In this document: positions 36,606 to 46,283 of the stretch, in pieces
How positions within the stretch are numbered: position 1 is the stretch's first letter
How the letters are laid out: the number at the start of each line of letters is the position of its first letter
Source: Linanthus parryae
Taxonomy: Eukaryota; Streptophyta; Magnoliopsida; Ericales; Polemoniaceae
Direction of reading: 5' to 3'
NCBI GenBank assembly: GCA_023055425.1
Contig: JALGPY010000005.1
Location: 10,317,501-10,381,500 of the forward strand
Length of the DNA: 64,000 bases
The notes under the pieces: model-generated
Told to the model about the DNA's origin: nothing
Databases searched by the model: none
What the model saw: only the letters and a program-made list of their open reading frames with translations
Made by a program: the position numbers and the translations under genes

Positions 36606-38012
36606 CTAGGTTGTGATGCATCCATTCACAACGCAGGGTCCTCTGTTGCACATTAGTTCCGCTACATGCAGGACTTGAGGGTTGAACTCCCTCTTATCTT
36701 TGCTGCTTCTTGTCAAATCGCTGGGAGGAATGGTGAACACAATCATGCAAACATTGCTTGCTTTGGGATTTTTTTCATCAGGTGGGAGTAGTTTAGGGTC
36801 CTCGAGCCCACCAATGATGTAAGAAAATGTCAAGTTCCCGAGGTAATGGAGTGAGGTGAAGACTGGGTTTTCTGAAGCATAGGTTTGGAGATCAAGAGCA
36901 AAATCCTCACAATACGATCCTCTATCTTTAAACAAATTCACGAGATCTTCCACAGTTGCGTTCTTGCTGAAAACCCCCTCAGCGGGGCCGAAACAAACAA
37001 CATCCAGATCAAGGCTATCCCAATAGAGGAGCCCATCTTCTAGTTGAATGCTGAGAGATATAGGTGCAGCATCGGAGAGGGTAGGCCATAAATTACTTGT
37101 GCAGTCGAACCATTCTTCTTTCTCCAGATCAAAGAGGAAGTAACCGTCCTGGAAAGTTCCGAATAGAACCTTCTTCTCATCAGAGAAGACCAGATGGAAG
37201 GTGACCGGACAGCGAAAAGGGGGGTCAGGAAGCACAGACCAAGCACCTTCTTCTTCTTCATTTGGATCCAATACCTCAAACTTGCATGGTTTCCTACATG
37301 AGGACGTGGGTGGACAAATAGCAAAAATCCTTCCATCTGCAACAAATGTGTAGAGCTCCTCCGACTTGGGGCTATTCATTATCGGACCCGGTTGGACAAT
37401 CTTCCTTCTCAGTAAATAAGTGGGATCCTCCTCACATTCTTCGCGGTATTCATTTATCTTGCTGATTTCAATGAAGAACACATAGGGAGAATCCAGGATT
37501 ATACCGTTATAAGGGACTTTCCCACCAATGAAGTACAACCTCGACGAATTCCACTCCACACAAGACATTTCAATTGGGAAATTGTCAGAACGATGGAACT
37601 CTAAAACGGGAAGAAGCTCAATCTTTGATTCGCTTATTTCATAAGGGCAGCTAACCTGATCATTATCAACAGGAATTTTGGATATGTCAATGGGATATAT
37701 GCACTGGGCGCTTTTGTCACACCGCACCACTGACAAGTACATGGTTTTCCCCATCTCTTCTTCCTCATCTTCGTCGTCGTCTTCGTTGTCGTCGTCGTCA
37801 ACGTCCTCCTCCTCCTCCTCCTCCTCCTTTCCTTCTTCTTCTTCTTCTTCTTCTTCTTCTTCTTCTTCTTCTTCTTCTTCTTCTTCTTCTTCTTCTTCTT
37901 CTTCTTCTTCTTCTTCTTCTTCTTCTTCTTCTTCTTCTTCTTCTTCTTCTTCTTCTTCATCTGAACCACCACAAATTACCACCTCATCATGCTTATCTTC
38001 TTTATTCTCCAT
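36606..38012 (-). CDS. Kelch-like/DUF-type protein with a long poly-Glu tract
   Basis: The single open frame of 468 codons starts MENKEDKHDEVV at 38012. Residues about 19-60 are an almost pure glutamate run encoded by a GAA microsatellite, then GKEEEEEEEDVDDDDNEDDD. After that the text resembles plant kelch-type/DUF1618-DUF1668 proteins: RLYFIGGKVPYNG, YTFVADGRIFAI, EEEGAWSVLPDPPF, GYFLFDLEKEEWF and GLLYWDSLD, which suggest beta-propeller blades. No F-box is seen. An in-frame open stretch continues upstream of the ATG to an AG at about 38093 (CGRCDADPYEM), and a possible earlier exon ending PPKKKKIHIVQ with a donor near 38956 exists, so the true start may lie further 5'. Function unknown. Confidence 0.7.
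   Translation of the reverse strand: MENKEDKHDEVVICGGSDEEEEEEEEEEEEEEEEEEEEEEEEEEEEEEEEEEEEEEEEEEGKEEEEEEEDVDDDDNEDDDEDEEEEMGKTMYLSVVRCDKSAQCIYPIDISKIPVDNDQVSCPYEISESKIELLPVLEFHRSDNFPIEMSCVEWNSSRLYFIGGKVPYNGIILDSPYVFFIEISKINEYREECEEDPTYLLRRKIVQPGPIMNSPKSEELYTFVADGRIFAICPPTSSCRKPCKFEVLDPNEEEEGAWSVLPDPPFRCPVTFHLVFSDEKKVLFGTFQDGYFLFDLEKEEWFDCTSNLWPTLSDAAPISLSIQLEDGLLYWDSLDLDVVCFGPAEGVFSKNATVEDLVNLFKDRGSYCEDFALDLQTYASENPVFTSLHYLGNLTFSYIIGGLEDPKLLPPDEKNPKASNVCMIVFTIPPSDLTRSSKDKREFNPQVLHVAELMCNRGPCVVNGCITT
37803..37958. repeat. (CTC)n/(TTC)n microsatellite inside coding sequence
   Basis: A CTC run at about 37803-37828 and an uninterrupted TTC run at about 37833-37958 (roughly 42 triplets) encode Glu on the minus strand. 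Frames on the other phases give meaningless poly-Ser and poly-Lys ORFs. Confidence 0.95.
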
Positions 38013-38206
38013 CTCATAAGGATCAGCATCACAACGACCGCAAGTGCTGGGAAATCTTTCACGGGATTTGACATCGAGCGGTGCAGTGGAACCCTAAACA
38101 ACGTATAATAATTCAATCAAAGTTGAGCAAAAAAATCATGGGTAGATAATGGACGGGTAACAAACAACGTGTACACACAAGATCGCATTCTTCCTCTAAG
38201 AATTTT

Positions 38207-38644
38207 TGTATAACAGAGGTATCGAGCAAGAACGAATAACAAATTATCAAGAAAGAAGACGGAATTTAACGAACAGATTCACTAACGAATCTGCTAGCTA
38301 CCTCCACGGCCAGAACCTGAACCGATTACACACCACGATACACCACACACTACGCAGACCCACACACACACAAGTCTAGCCACGACCTAGGACCCTTATA
38401 TAGACCTAGGATACTAACTTGTGCCCAAAGCAACCCCAAAAATTACCAAAACGAACTAGGAAACAACCAGAAACCGCCCAGCCCCGATCCAACCCCCTGG
38501 TCGCACGACCAGGATCTGCAGTCGTACCACCAGTAGAGGTGTCCTGCTGATTTGTTCCTTCATCCTCCCCTTACTTCGTTTCTTCGACGACTTTGCCTTC
38601 GCCTGATTTTGCTATGCTAGTCTTAGATTTGAGTTATTCCAACA
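38207..38644 (-). mobile_element. Solo LTR of the Copia family, minus strand
   Basis: Read on the minus strand it starts TGTTGGAATAACTC (at 38644) and ends GTTATACA (at 38207). It shares GTGGAGGTAGCTAGC and the TATA region with the 30049 and 31415 LTRs. The flanks hold AATTT on both sides with a one-base offset, a possible target duplication. It carries the inverted repeat CCTGGTC-GCAC-GACCAGG at 38496-38513. TATA-like CTATATAAG lies at 38403-38395 on the minus strand. It sits just 5' of the kelch-like ORF, possibly inside its first intron. Confidence 0.75.
38496..38513. promoter_or_regulatory. GCAC-centred inverted repeat in solo LTR
   Basis: CCTGGTC and GACCAGG are perfect complements around GCAC (GTGC on the LTR strand). 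The edge is 93 bp upstream of the minus-strand TATA box. A second unit at about 38520-38533 has decayed. Confidence 0.6.
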
Positions 38645-39109
38645 AAATTTAGATAGTAAAATCTTTAGCAGAACTTACTAGGTTAGGAACCATCCATCTA
38701 GATGAGGTGATTACATGAGAGTCGTGGGTGTTGCCCGGCCAGCAGATATACATATATACTTAGGTTTTCAATACAACTAAACGAAGAATTTAAGCAATTT
38801 TTGTCCACTACATACATGCATACATACATGCATACTAACACTGGTTATTGGTCGGCTATTGAACTTGATCATGTAAAACTTCGAATTTGATTATAGAATA
38901 ACCAATACATGCAGCAACAATTGAAAAATCATGATTCTTTTTCAACATACATATACCTGTACTATGTGAATCTTCTTCTTCTTCGGTGGTTTGGCAGAGT
39001 GATCAGAGCTTCGCCGGAATAGTAGAGTATCGTCGTTGGTGTGCAATACTCTAGACAGAAGGAAGACAATTTAGATCGTACCAGTATTTATATTGGTACA
39101 ACTCTATTA

Positions 39110-39415
39110 ACCAATTGTAAATAACTGGCCCGTTTGAAGGGTTAAGCCCTAGCATGTATAAGGAGTGATCTGGGCTAGTTCCAGATTTTGGGGGCCAGCC
39201 CAACAGAAGCCCGAGAACCCAACATAAACATCCATAAAATCACATAAAAGAAAAAGCCCAGGGGCAAGGACCGGCCTGCCTTGAACCGGCCCACCCATAG
39301 GGGTACTGGCCGAGCCGGTCCTAGGATTCTAAATCCTAGACCCGAGACCGGCGCAGGCCCGGTTGTCCTCATTCAGCCGGTCTGGTCGGGCTGTTCTGTT
39401 TGACAACTCTATATT
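39110..39415. repeat. GC-rich hAT-like element, left end decayed
   Basis: Internal text CCCGTTTGAAGGGT and GGGCTAGTTCC matches the element at 10945. The right end reads CTGTTTGACAACTCT, the complement of the GAGCTGTCAAA-type terminus. The left terminus is degenerate (AATTGTAAAT) and the target duplication is uncertain. Confidence 0.5.
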
Positions 39416-39423
39416 ACTAGTAC

Positions 39424-39684
39424 TAGGGGCGGACGCAGGATTCTTCATAGGGGGACACAATTTATACTTTAAGAGTAAAAAAAATTGAAACACAATTTTG
39501 GGCATAAATCTACATATAGTGAGAGTTTTGGGCCTAAATTATTATATAGTGAGAATTTTGGATCTAAATAATAAACATTTGTGTTTATTTTATGGGTACA
39601 GTTTCAACAGACATTGGAGTACTTAGTGCAATTTCGGGGGGTAGGGGGGGGGGGGATTTTGGGTCAAGTGTGCGTCCGCCCTTG
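39424..39684. mobile_element. hAT-type MITE, 261 bp
   Basis: Termini TAGGGGCGGACGCA and (complement) CAAGGGCGGACGCA. Flanks ACTAGTAC (39416-39423) and ACAAGTAC (39685-39692) match at 7 of 8 positions, the 8-bp size of hAT. The body is AT-rich with a G run near 39640. Confidence 0.75.
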
Positions 39685-40473
39685 ACAAGTACGTATCAGA
39701 CGTACTGTCAAGAGAGTCCGTAATCGATGCGTGAATATTTTAAAATGGTGGTAAGTACAAAACGATAGAATTTTGGGGGTGTAACGATAGAGAAAACACA
39801 CTAGTACAACGGTAGAAAAACTGTAAACTTTGATCTGTTTGTTTTGGAGCATTTGACAGACATTTATGTGTTTACTTCAAATTGCGCATTAAGCTATCTC
39901 TAGGCAACATGCCTACATATTCTACTCTGTTGTTCATTTCATTGAGCCCTTCAAATAGATAGATAGAGCTTATTAGGATTCCGCTGGTGGAAAGTCACTT
40001 TCTTGGTTATGAACTCGCTGAGCTGAAGTGGGTGCATTGAGTGTTCATCTCTACTACCATGCTGTCAGAGGTTAGAACTCGTGAATGCGCTAAAACTGAC
40101 ACATTCTTGGTTTTTAATCGTATCTATTAATCTTAACAGGTTACAAGCCTCTTCCTTGGACTGGAACACTGCAAATTGCTCTGGACATCACGAAAGGTTC
40201 AGTTGGTTCATCAGGATGTGAAGTCTAGCAACATTCTCTTCGATTCTAGTTTTCGGGCATAGGTTCCTCAAAACTCTTTATCAAGTAAACTTACTTGTGT
40301 TCCATAGTAGTTCAGTCTGTCATCTGCAGAACCTTGACTCCTGCTAATATTATCTCATATTCTGTGTACTATGTGTCTGGTATCTTGGAGATTTCGGTGT
40401 GGTTAAACTAATGGAGTATTCAGCAGTTGGCGGAGCAGCAGCTTCCAGAATTGTTGGAATACTGGGCTATCTC

Positions 40474-40721
40474 CAGGAGCGGATCCAGGAACACTAGTTA
40501 TCTACAGGGACCTATCCAGAAATTTGTTGCAGTGAGGGCTAAAATGAAAATTTTAAACAAAACATGCATACAGTTTAAATATCGTACAGTTGAGTGGGGG
40601 CTAAGTATAATTTTTATATGGTTAAACTAAAAAAGTGAATTAAAACAAGATAACATTTTAATTTTGAAAAGTTGTGTGGGGGACTATAGCCCCCACTACT
40701 CACTATGTGGCTCCGCCATTG
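40474..40721. mobile_element. hAT-type MITE in kinase pseudogene, 248 bp
   Basis: Ends CAGGAGCGGATCCAGG and (complement) CAATGGCGGAGCCACA, the common plant hAT terminus with GCGGA.CCA. Flanks GCTATCTC (40466-40473) and GTTATCTC (40722-40729) match at 7 of 8. It interrupts the GYLAPEY region of the kinase. Confidence 0.75.
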
Positions 40722-40949
40722 GTTATCTCAGCACCCGACTTTGTTATCTTCTTTCTTGAAATCAATATAATACTCTTCATGATATTTTCCTAACATCTCG
40801 CCCCCCCTCCAAAAAAAAAAAAAAAAATCTTGAAATCAATGACGATTGATTTCTTTTTAACTAGCTGACGGTTGCATAAAATTTTGGAAAACAGATATGC
40901 GCCGCATGATGTCTGCGTTACTACAAAAACGGATGCTTACGCTTATGGT

Positions 40950-41344
40950 TCATGGTGGCAACGGGTCCGACCCGCCGGCCGTTTTTGCACGACCCGCCCT
41001 CGACACACCCCTAGCACGGCCCCCTCCCCCCGCCCGGCACGGCACGACCCGCTCAAAGGTGTGCCTAGCCCGTGGCACGTGCGGGTCGAGTTCCACCCCT
41101 AGCCAACACGGCCCGGCCCGGCCCCCGGGTCGTGCACGACCCGCACGAACAACCCCTTTCCGACCCCCTCCGACACGGCCCGTGCACGACACGCCCTACC
41201 CCTCGACCCGGCACGTGCCGAGATTCATTAAAACTCTAGCACGGCCCGCCCTACCCCTTGACACGGCCCGAGCACGGCCCGCCGCGCCAAGGCACGGCCT
41301 GGTTTAGGCACGGCCCGGCACGGCACGGCCCGTTGCCACCATGA
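40950..41344. mobile_element. GC-rich hAT-like element with exact 8-bp target duplication, 395 bp
   Basis: Perfect 16-bp terminal inverted repeats TCATGGTGGCAACGGG / CCCGTTGCCACCATGA enclose a body of GGCACGGCCCG-type words. CTTATGGT flanks it on both sides (40942-40949 and 41345-41352). Removing the element and one flank copy restores an open kinase reading frame AYAYGVVLIE across the site, which fixes the insertion borders. Long ORFs inside are composition artefacts. Confidence 0.9.
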
Positions 41345-41375
41345 CTTATGGTGTAGTTCTTATTGAGTAAAGATG

Positions 41376-42471
41376 CTGGTCCTGTAACCTCTAATTTGTT
41401 GAACATCGTTCACTGGTGGAAATGGAATATGCAGTGTTGGTACGTTGGACCGACTTCTACCAAACTGTCTCAGACAATTAGTAAAACATTGAAGCTGGAT
41501 TGTTACATGACAATGCCATGATGTTTACCGAGTTCATTCAATCATGTGTAATGTGTTACATGACACTGCCTTGATGTTCACAAAGAATAAATTTTGTTAC
41601 ATTTTGCCACATTCCATTGCCTAACTTGGAGCATCTCCTAAAGTATCCTAAAACAGTTCTCGGCTCAATAGGTGGCCTAAATGGAGAACAAGAGTCAGGA
41701 ATAACATGGAAATTTCAGTAGGTTCCCTAAAAATTAGAATACAGCATTCAGAATTGTGAATCACAAAGGCTCCAATTTAGTGTTTGCAATGGTGAATTGT
41801 AAAAATTCTATATAGCTGTTGAATAATTTTTTAATTTTATATTATAAGAAATACATTTTATAAATTGTCACCATATTTTAGGACTGTGACTGATTATTTT
41901 GGAAAATAATTTCCTTCTTCCAACTTCTAATTTTGCCTTAAATTTCGCACGTATTGTTATGTTTTCTAGAAAAAGTTGAATAGATTATATGGATCTTTTA
42001 ATGAAATTTTAAACAAATATGGATATTAATCCTAACCAAAATCAAGCCGAGTTGTGGTGTAGAAGATAACTTGTATTGCAGCGCAAAGAAAGAAAAAACT
42101 TGCATTGTGGAAAATAAAAGTGGCACACACGAAAGAGGAATTACACAAGTTTTGGGAAGACTTCATTGGGGTTATTATTTTTGAAGTTTCATGTATACTC
42201 ACTTCATTTTCTTCATTTGGAACTAAAAAAAGAAGAGGAAATCTCTTCATTTTGATATGTTAGTTATTAAGATAATCTTTTTCTTGTAACTACTAAGATA
42301 ATCTAAATAGTGTGAAACCTTTAACAGTAATAAGGTAATGGCTTACAAAGCTGCACTTGAAGTGCTCAACTGCACAAGGATCACACATTTTTTTTTACAT
42401 TAAAAAAGGTGCGTGGTCATAAGGACCACCACCTTCTTTTGTGGTAAATTAGTCTCCTGCTATAGTAATTA
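41376..42471. other. Intergenic, nothing recognised
   Basis: AT-rich DNA. A phrase near 41635 (TTGGAGCATCTCC) resembles MITE termini seen in plants but no partner end was found. Confidence 0.35.
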
Positions 42472-42911
42472 GGGTGAGTTTGGGAATGCTTCCAGATAAC
42501 AGAAGCAGTTTTAATTTGTTTGGTAAAAATAAAATTTATGTTTTTTCGGACAGTTTATGCACAATTTTTAGGAAAGGAGGGGGGGGGGGGGGGTGAGGGG
42601 GTTGGGTGGAGATGCTTTTTCAGAAATTGCCTTTGATTAATTCATCTACAACCAATTTTAACCTTACAATTTTTTAAAATATCAATAGTTATCTTTACGG
42701 AAATGACACGTGTCATATATTTTTGTCATTTTACCTTCTCAAAGCAACTTCACAATTAATTTTACCAAACACAAAATTACTATATCAATATTTCACAGTT
42801 TTTATGTAATATTTACCAAAACAACATTTTATCAAAAATTCACAGCATCTTTTCCACAATGTTTTCACACAGCAACTTTCTAGCACTGCCACAGTAGTCC
42901 TAAACTAGCCC
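42472..42911. mobile_element. Tourist-like (PIF/Harbinger) MITE, 440 bp
   Basis: Left end GGGTGAGTTTGGGAATGC and right end complement GGGCTAGTTTAGGACTAC are imperfect inverted repeats, flanked by TTA on both sides (42469-42471 and 42912-42914), the usual PIF/Harbinger target. Contains a G run of about 15 near 42580. Confidence 0.65.
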
Positions 42912-43450
42912 TTAATCCAAAATAATGTCCCTCTTTGAATCCAAAACATAAGAAATTTACAGCAAAAACGAAAGGAGATAAAGTAAAGAGTTTCCCTTAA
43001 AAATTCCAGTTATTTTCGACATGACTTAAGCACGACACTATGCTTGTCATGATAATTATACTTAACGACGCCCGACTATTTATGATCTCTCGCGAATCAG
43101 CATTTCTATGTACTACAATATGATTAATGTATGACATGTTGTGAGTTTCGTGTTCTGAAAAAAGAGCCTCAGTTTTCGGAATTCTCTTTCCTAAGAAATT
43201 CATCAAATAACCACCAACCACTAGAAAATAAATTGATTGGCTGTTTGTTTTGTTAATTCTTCATCATCACCAGCAACATGGCATGCATTAAACTCCTTGG
43301 TAGCACCTGGATTTGTAGTAGTTTTAGACGTATAGGAGTAAGCAGGAAGAGCTAATTAACTAACCCCCGTATTAACAAATAGTGTGAGTTTTGCAATGAT
43401 GAAAGATAACAAAGAGAGCAGCACGCAAAAGAAGTCGTTTCCTTCCATTA

Positions 43451-43870
43451 GGGTAAAACACACTTTCACGGCCCTCTAGTTTGATTGAAGGATACTTTCA
43501 CCCCTTCAGTTTCGAAAACGACACTTCATACCTTGAATGTGCCAAACTATAGGAAACTTAGACCCTATAGTATGAACCGTTAGTCTCGAGTCACTACAAA
43601 TATTTTTGGTATAAATTTGCCTTCATGTTATGCAAAATGTAAGGGTTTTCAATGAGTATAAATAATTGACTTTCTGTATAATTTGGAGGGCACTTGATCT
43701 CTAAAACTATTTTCGGTGATGAACCCATCTCCAGACTAATGACTTCACAGTCATGGATGTGCAAGTTACTTGAAGATCGACACTAAAAAGGGGAAAGTGT
43801 CATTTTCCAAATTAAAAGGGGTGTAAGTGCCCTTCAAATAAACTAGAGGGGGTGAGAGTGTCTTTTACCC
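43451..43870. mobile_element. Mutator-like MITE, 420 bp, copy 1
   Basis: Ends GGGTAAAACACACTTTCAC and (complement) GGGTAAAAGACACTCTCAC. Flanks CTTCCATTA (43442-43450) and TTTCCGTTA (43871-43879) match at 7 of 9, fitting the 9-bp Mutator target size. Same family as 59132-59410. Confidence 0.7.
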
Positions 43871-44465
43871 TTTCCGTTACTATAAAGAAGTCTTGTTTCC
43901 ATGCTTTAAAGTCTCACAGAAAACGCGCACGTCACGTAGTTTATGTCGTCGGTGGTCACAAAACCAAATGTACCTCGTAACCATGCATGCACCCCATCAC
44001 CCCACCTTTTACTACTTGTACTTTTCACGCACAACAACGAAAAATCATCATTTTTTTTCGCTCCATAAATTAATGGTGACAATTAGCGACAATGTAGATG
44101 GTAACATATCACAGACACACCGCCAACTCGGCATTTACATGTTATAGTCTTTTATCTTAACTATAATCACTTCTTCTAATGTTTCCTTCTGAAGGAGTGA
44201 AATTAAGAAATACAAAGCTATCTATGAGAAAGACATAAATAAGATTATTATATTCGTTGCGTAAAATGGACATTTGTCAAAACTTGCATAATAATTTACT
44301 AATATCTTAATTTTGCTCTAGTACTACTATAAGGTAAGTGCAGAGAATTGTTCGCATCCTTAACTTAAACTGTAATGCCTTTGTATGCTACAAATAATAC
44401 AATGATACTTATTTTGTATAATTTCCAGCTTTGGGACAACATTGACACATTAAATAATAAAGTTT

Positions 44466-44998
44466 ATGTAAATTTTACTTACGCCCACTCAGTTTATGAT
44501 GACCTTCACTTGCGCCACTCATAGTTATGAAACTTTACCAGCACCCCTTACGACTATAAAATATTTTGTCACACTTATACCTTCTTTGGACATTTACTTT
44601 GTTAGTTGGTGGGGCAACTTCCCATTTTTCGATCAGACTTGTCTTAATTTGCGAAGGCTACAAAAGCCAACCACCCCAAGTTTATCTACCTTGAGCCAAC
44701 TTTCTCTTGTACTGGATGCACCTTGTTCACAAAACTAGCGACATAATACGAATATTTTTGCATATGTTAAGAATACACACTAGGGGTTGATAGGCCATTG
44801 CAACCTTTAGAAGGGTGAACATCTCTTAAAAATGAATTTGAGAAGTTACCCTACCAATTAACAAAGTGAATGCGCAGAGGGGGTGGGGTGTAGTGACAAC
44901 AGATTTCATAGTCACAAGGGGTGTAAATAAAGTTCTTAAGACAATTTAGGGTATAAGTGAAAATTATCTTAAACTGGGGGTGTAAGTGAAATTTACCG
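44466..44998. mobile_element. Mutator-like MITE upstream of translocator gene, 533 bp
   Basis: Ends ATGTAAATTTTACTTACGCC and (complement) CGGTAAATTTCACTTACACC, imperfect inverted repeats of about 28 bp. Flanks TAAAGTTT (44458-44465) and TAAAGTTA (44999-45006) match at 7 of 8. It ends about 240 bp before the translocator start codon, so it forms part of the upstream region. Confidence 0.6.
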
Positions 44999-45239
44999 TA
45001 AAGTTACAGAACAAACACAAAACCGAACAGGAGTCCATCTGGCCCATTAAGAAGAGAGTTTTATAACTTGAAACTACCATACATCTCACCTGTGACAATC
45101 TACCAAACTCTTCTTAAAAACTTCTCCTCTCTGAAACCACAGAAACACCACCACCAGTCACTCTAATCCTACGCCCCACCCCCTGCTTATCCTACGCACC
45201 AATCCCGATCCCCAATTCTCAATCCCTCCTCCGACGACA

Positions 45240-46283
45240 ATGGGGAAAGGAGGCACCCTCTCGGACGGCGTAATCAAGAAGATCCTCCTCTCCTACACCT
45301 ACGTCGCAATCTGGATCTTCCTATCCTTCACCGTCATCGTCTACAACAAATACATCCTCGACAAAAAGCTCTACAACTGGCCCTACCCTATCTCGCTGAC
45401 CATGATCCACATGGGCTTCTGCTCAACCCTCGCGTTCCTCTGCGTGCGCGTTTTCAAGATCGTCGAGCCCCCGTCCTCCATGTCACGCGATCTCTACCTC
45501 TCCTCGGTGGTCCCCATCGGGGCACTGTACGCGCTCTCCCTTTGGCTCTCCAACTCGGCCTATATCTACCTCTCCGTCTCCTTCATCCAGATGCTCAAGG
45601 CCCTCATGCCCGTCGCCGTCTACACCATCGGCGTCCTCCTCAACAAAGAATCCTACAAGCCTGACACCATGGCTAACATGCTCTCTATCTCCCTCGGCGT
45701 TGCAGTCGCTGCCTATGGCGAAGCTAAATTTGACTCGTGGGGCGTCCTCCTCCAGCTCTGCGCCGTGGCCTTCGAGGCCACGCGTCTGGTCATGATCCAG
45801 ATCTTGCTTACGTCCAAAGGGATCACGTTAAACCCGATCACGTCGCTTTATTACGTCGCTCCTTGCTGCTTCGTGTTCCTGTCCGTTCCGTGGATCGTCG
45901 TGGAGTATCCCTTGTTGAGGGAGACTTCCACGTTTCGATTTGATTATGTTATTTTCGGGACGAACTCGTTCTGCGCGTTTGCGCTGAACCTGGCGGTGTT
46001 TTTGTTGGTGGGGAAGACGTCGGCGCTGACGATGAACGTTGCTGGAGTTGTGAAAGATTGGTTGTTGATTGCATTCTCGTGGTCGGTGATCAAGGATACG
46101 GTGACTGCGATTAATTTGGTGGGGTACGGGCTTGCGTTTCTCGGAGTTGCGTATTACAATCACTCGAAGTTGCAGGGTTTGAAGGCGAAGGAGGCGCAGA
46201 AGAAGGCGCACCAAGCGGATGAAGAGTCTGGGAAGCTGTTGGAAGGTGGAGATGGGATGAAGAAGACACCATCACAGGGGTAA
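45240..46283 (+). CDS. Probable sugar-phosphate/phosphate translocator (KT/KVAG group), 347 aa
   Basis: The intronless ORF encodes a hydrophobic protein with about ten membrane helices of the triose-phosphate translocator (EamA/TPT) fold. Visible: [32 protein letters not shown], the [17 protein letters not shown] helix, [52 protein letters not shown] and a charged Lys/Glu tail ending KKTPSQG. These match the Arabidopsis At4g32390/At5g11230/At5g25400/At2g25520 group, about 350 residues, likely in Golgi or other endomembranes; the transported substrate is not firmly known. The start ATGGGGAAAGGAGG follows a pyrimidine-rich leader. GC content is higher in the first 700 bases than in the flanks. 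The 3' end is tandemly duplicated at 48268. Confidence 0.94.
   Translation: MGKGGTLSDGVIKKILLSYTYVAIWIFLSFTVIVYNKYILDKKLYNWPYPISLTMIHMGFCSTLAFLCVRVFKIVEPPSSMSRDLYLSSVVPIGALYALSLWLSNSAYIYLSVSFIQMLKALMPVAVYTIGVLLNKESYKPDTMANMLSISLGVAVAAYGEAKFDSWGVLLQLCAVAFEATRLVMIQILLTSKGITLNPITSLYYVAPCCFVFLSVPWIVVEYPLLRETSTFRFDYVIFGTNSFCAFALNLAVFLLVGKTSALTMNVAGVVKDWLLIAFSWSVIKDTVTAINLVGYGLAFLGVAYYNHSKLQGLKAKEAQKKAHQADEESGKLLEGGDGMKKTPSQG

Larger units (their letters stand above)
40140..41375 (+). pseudogene. LysM-type receptor kinase pseudogene, broken by two MITEs
   Basis: Kinase exons survive in pieces. 40140-40260: YKPLPWTGTLQIALDITKG, then VHQDVKSSNILFDSSFRA in a shifted frame with part of the helix before it missing. 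40390-40473: GDFGVVKLMEYSAVGGAAAS and RIVGILGYL. After a MITE, 40722-40740 resumes as AP.F-type text. 40895-40949: CVTTKTDAYAYG, which continues after a second insertion at 41345 as VVLIE and then a stop. The order and text fit the LYK/CERK1 group of LysM receptor kinases (chitin or Nod-factor perception at the plasma membrane). HRD is HQD here. No LysM ectodomain is seen in the window. Clearly dead. Confidence 0.75.

Noticed and set aside
37634..38019. Long poly-Lys (minus) and poly-Ser (plus) ORFs
   Set aside because: They are the other phases of the TTC/GAA microsatellite; only the Glu frame continues into a complex protein.
40872..41307. Proline/arginine-rich ORFs in the GC-rich island
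   Set aside because: Open frames in all phases follow from CCCGG composition; the unit is a non-autonomous hAT-like element.
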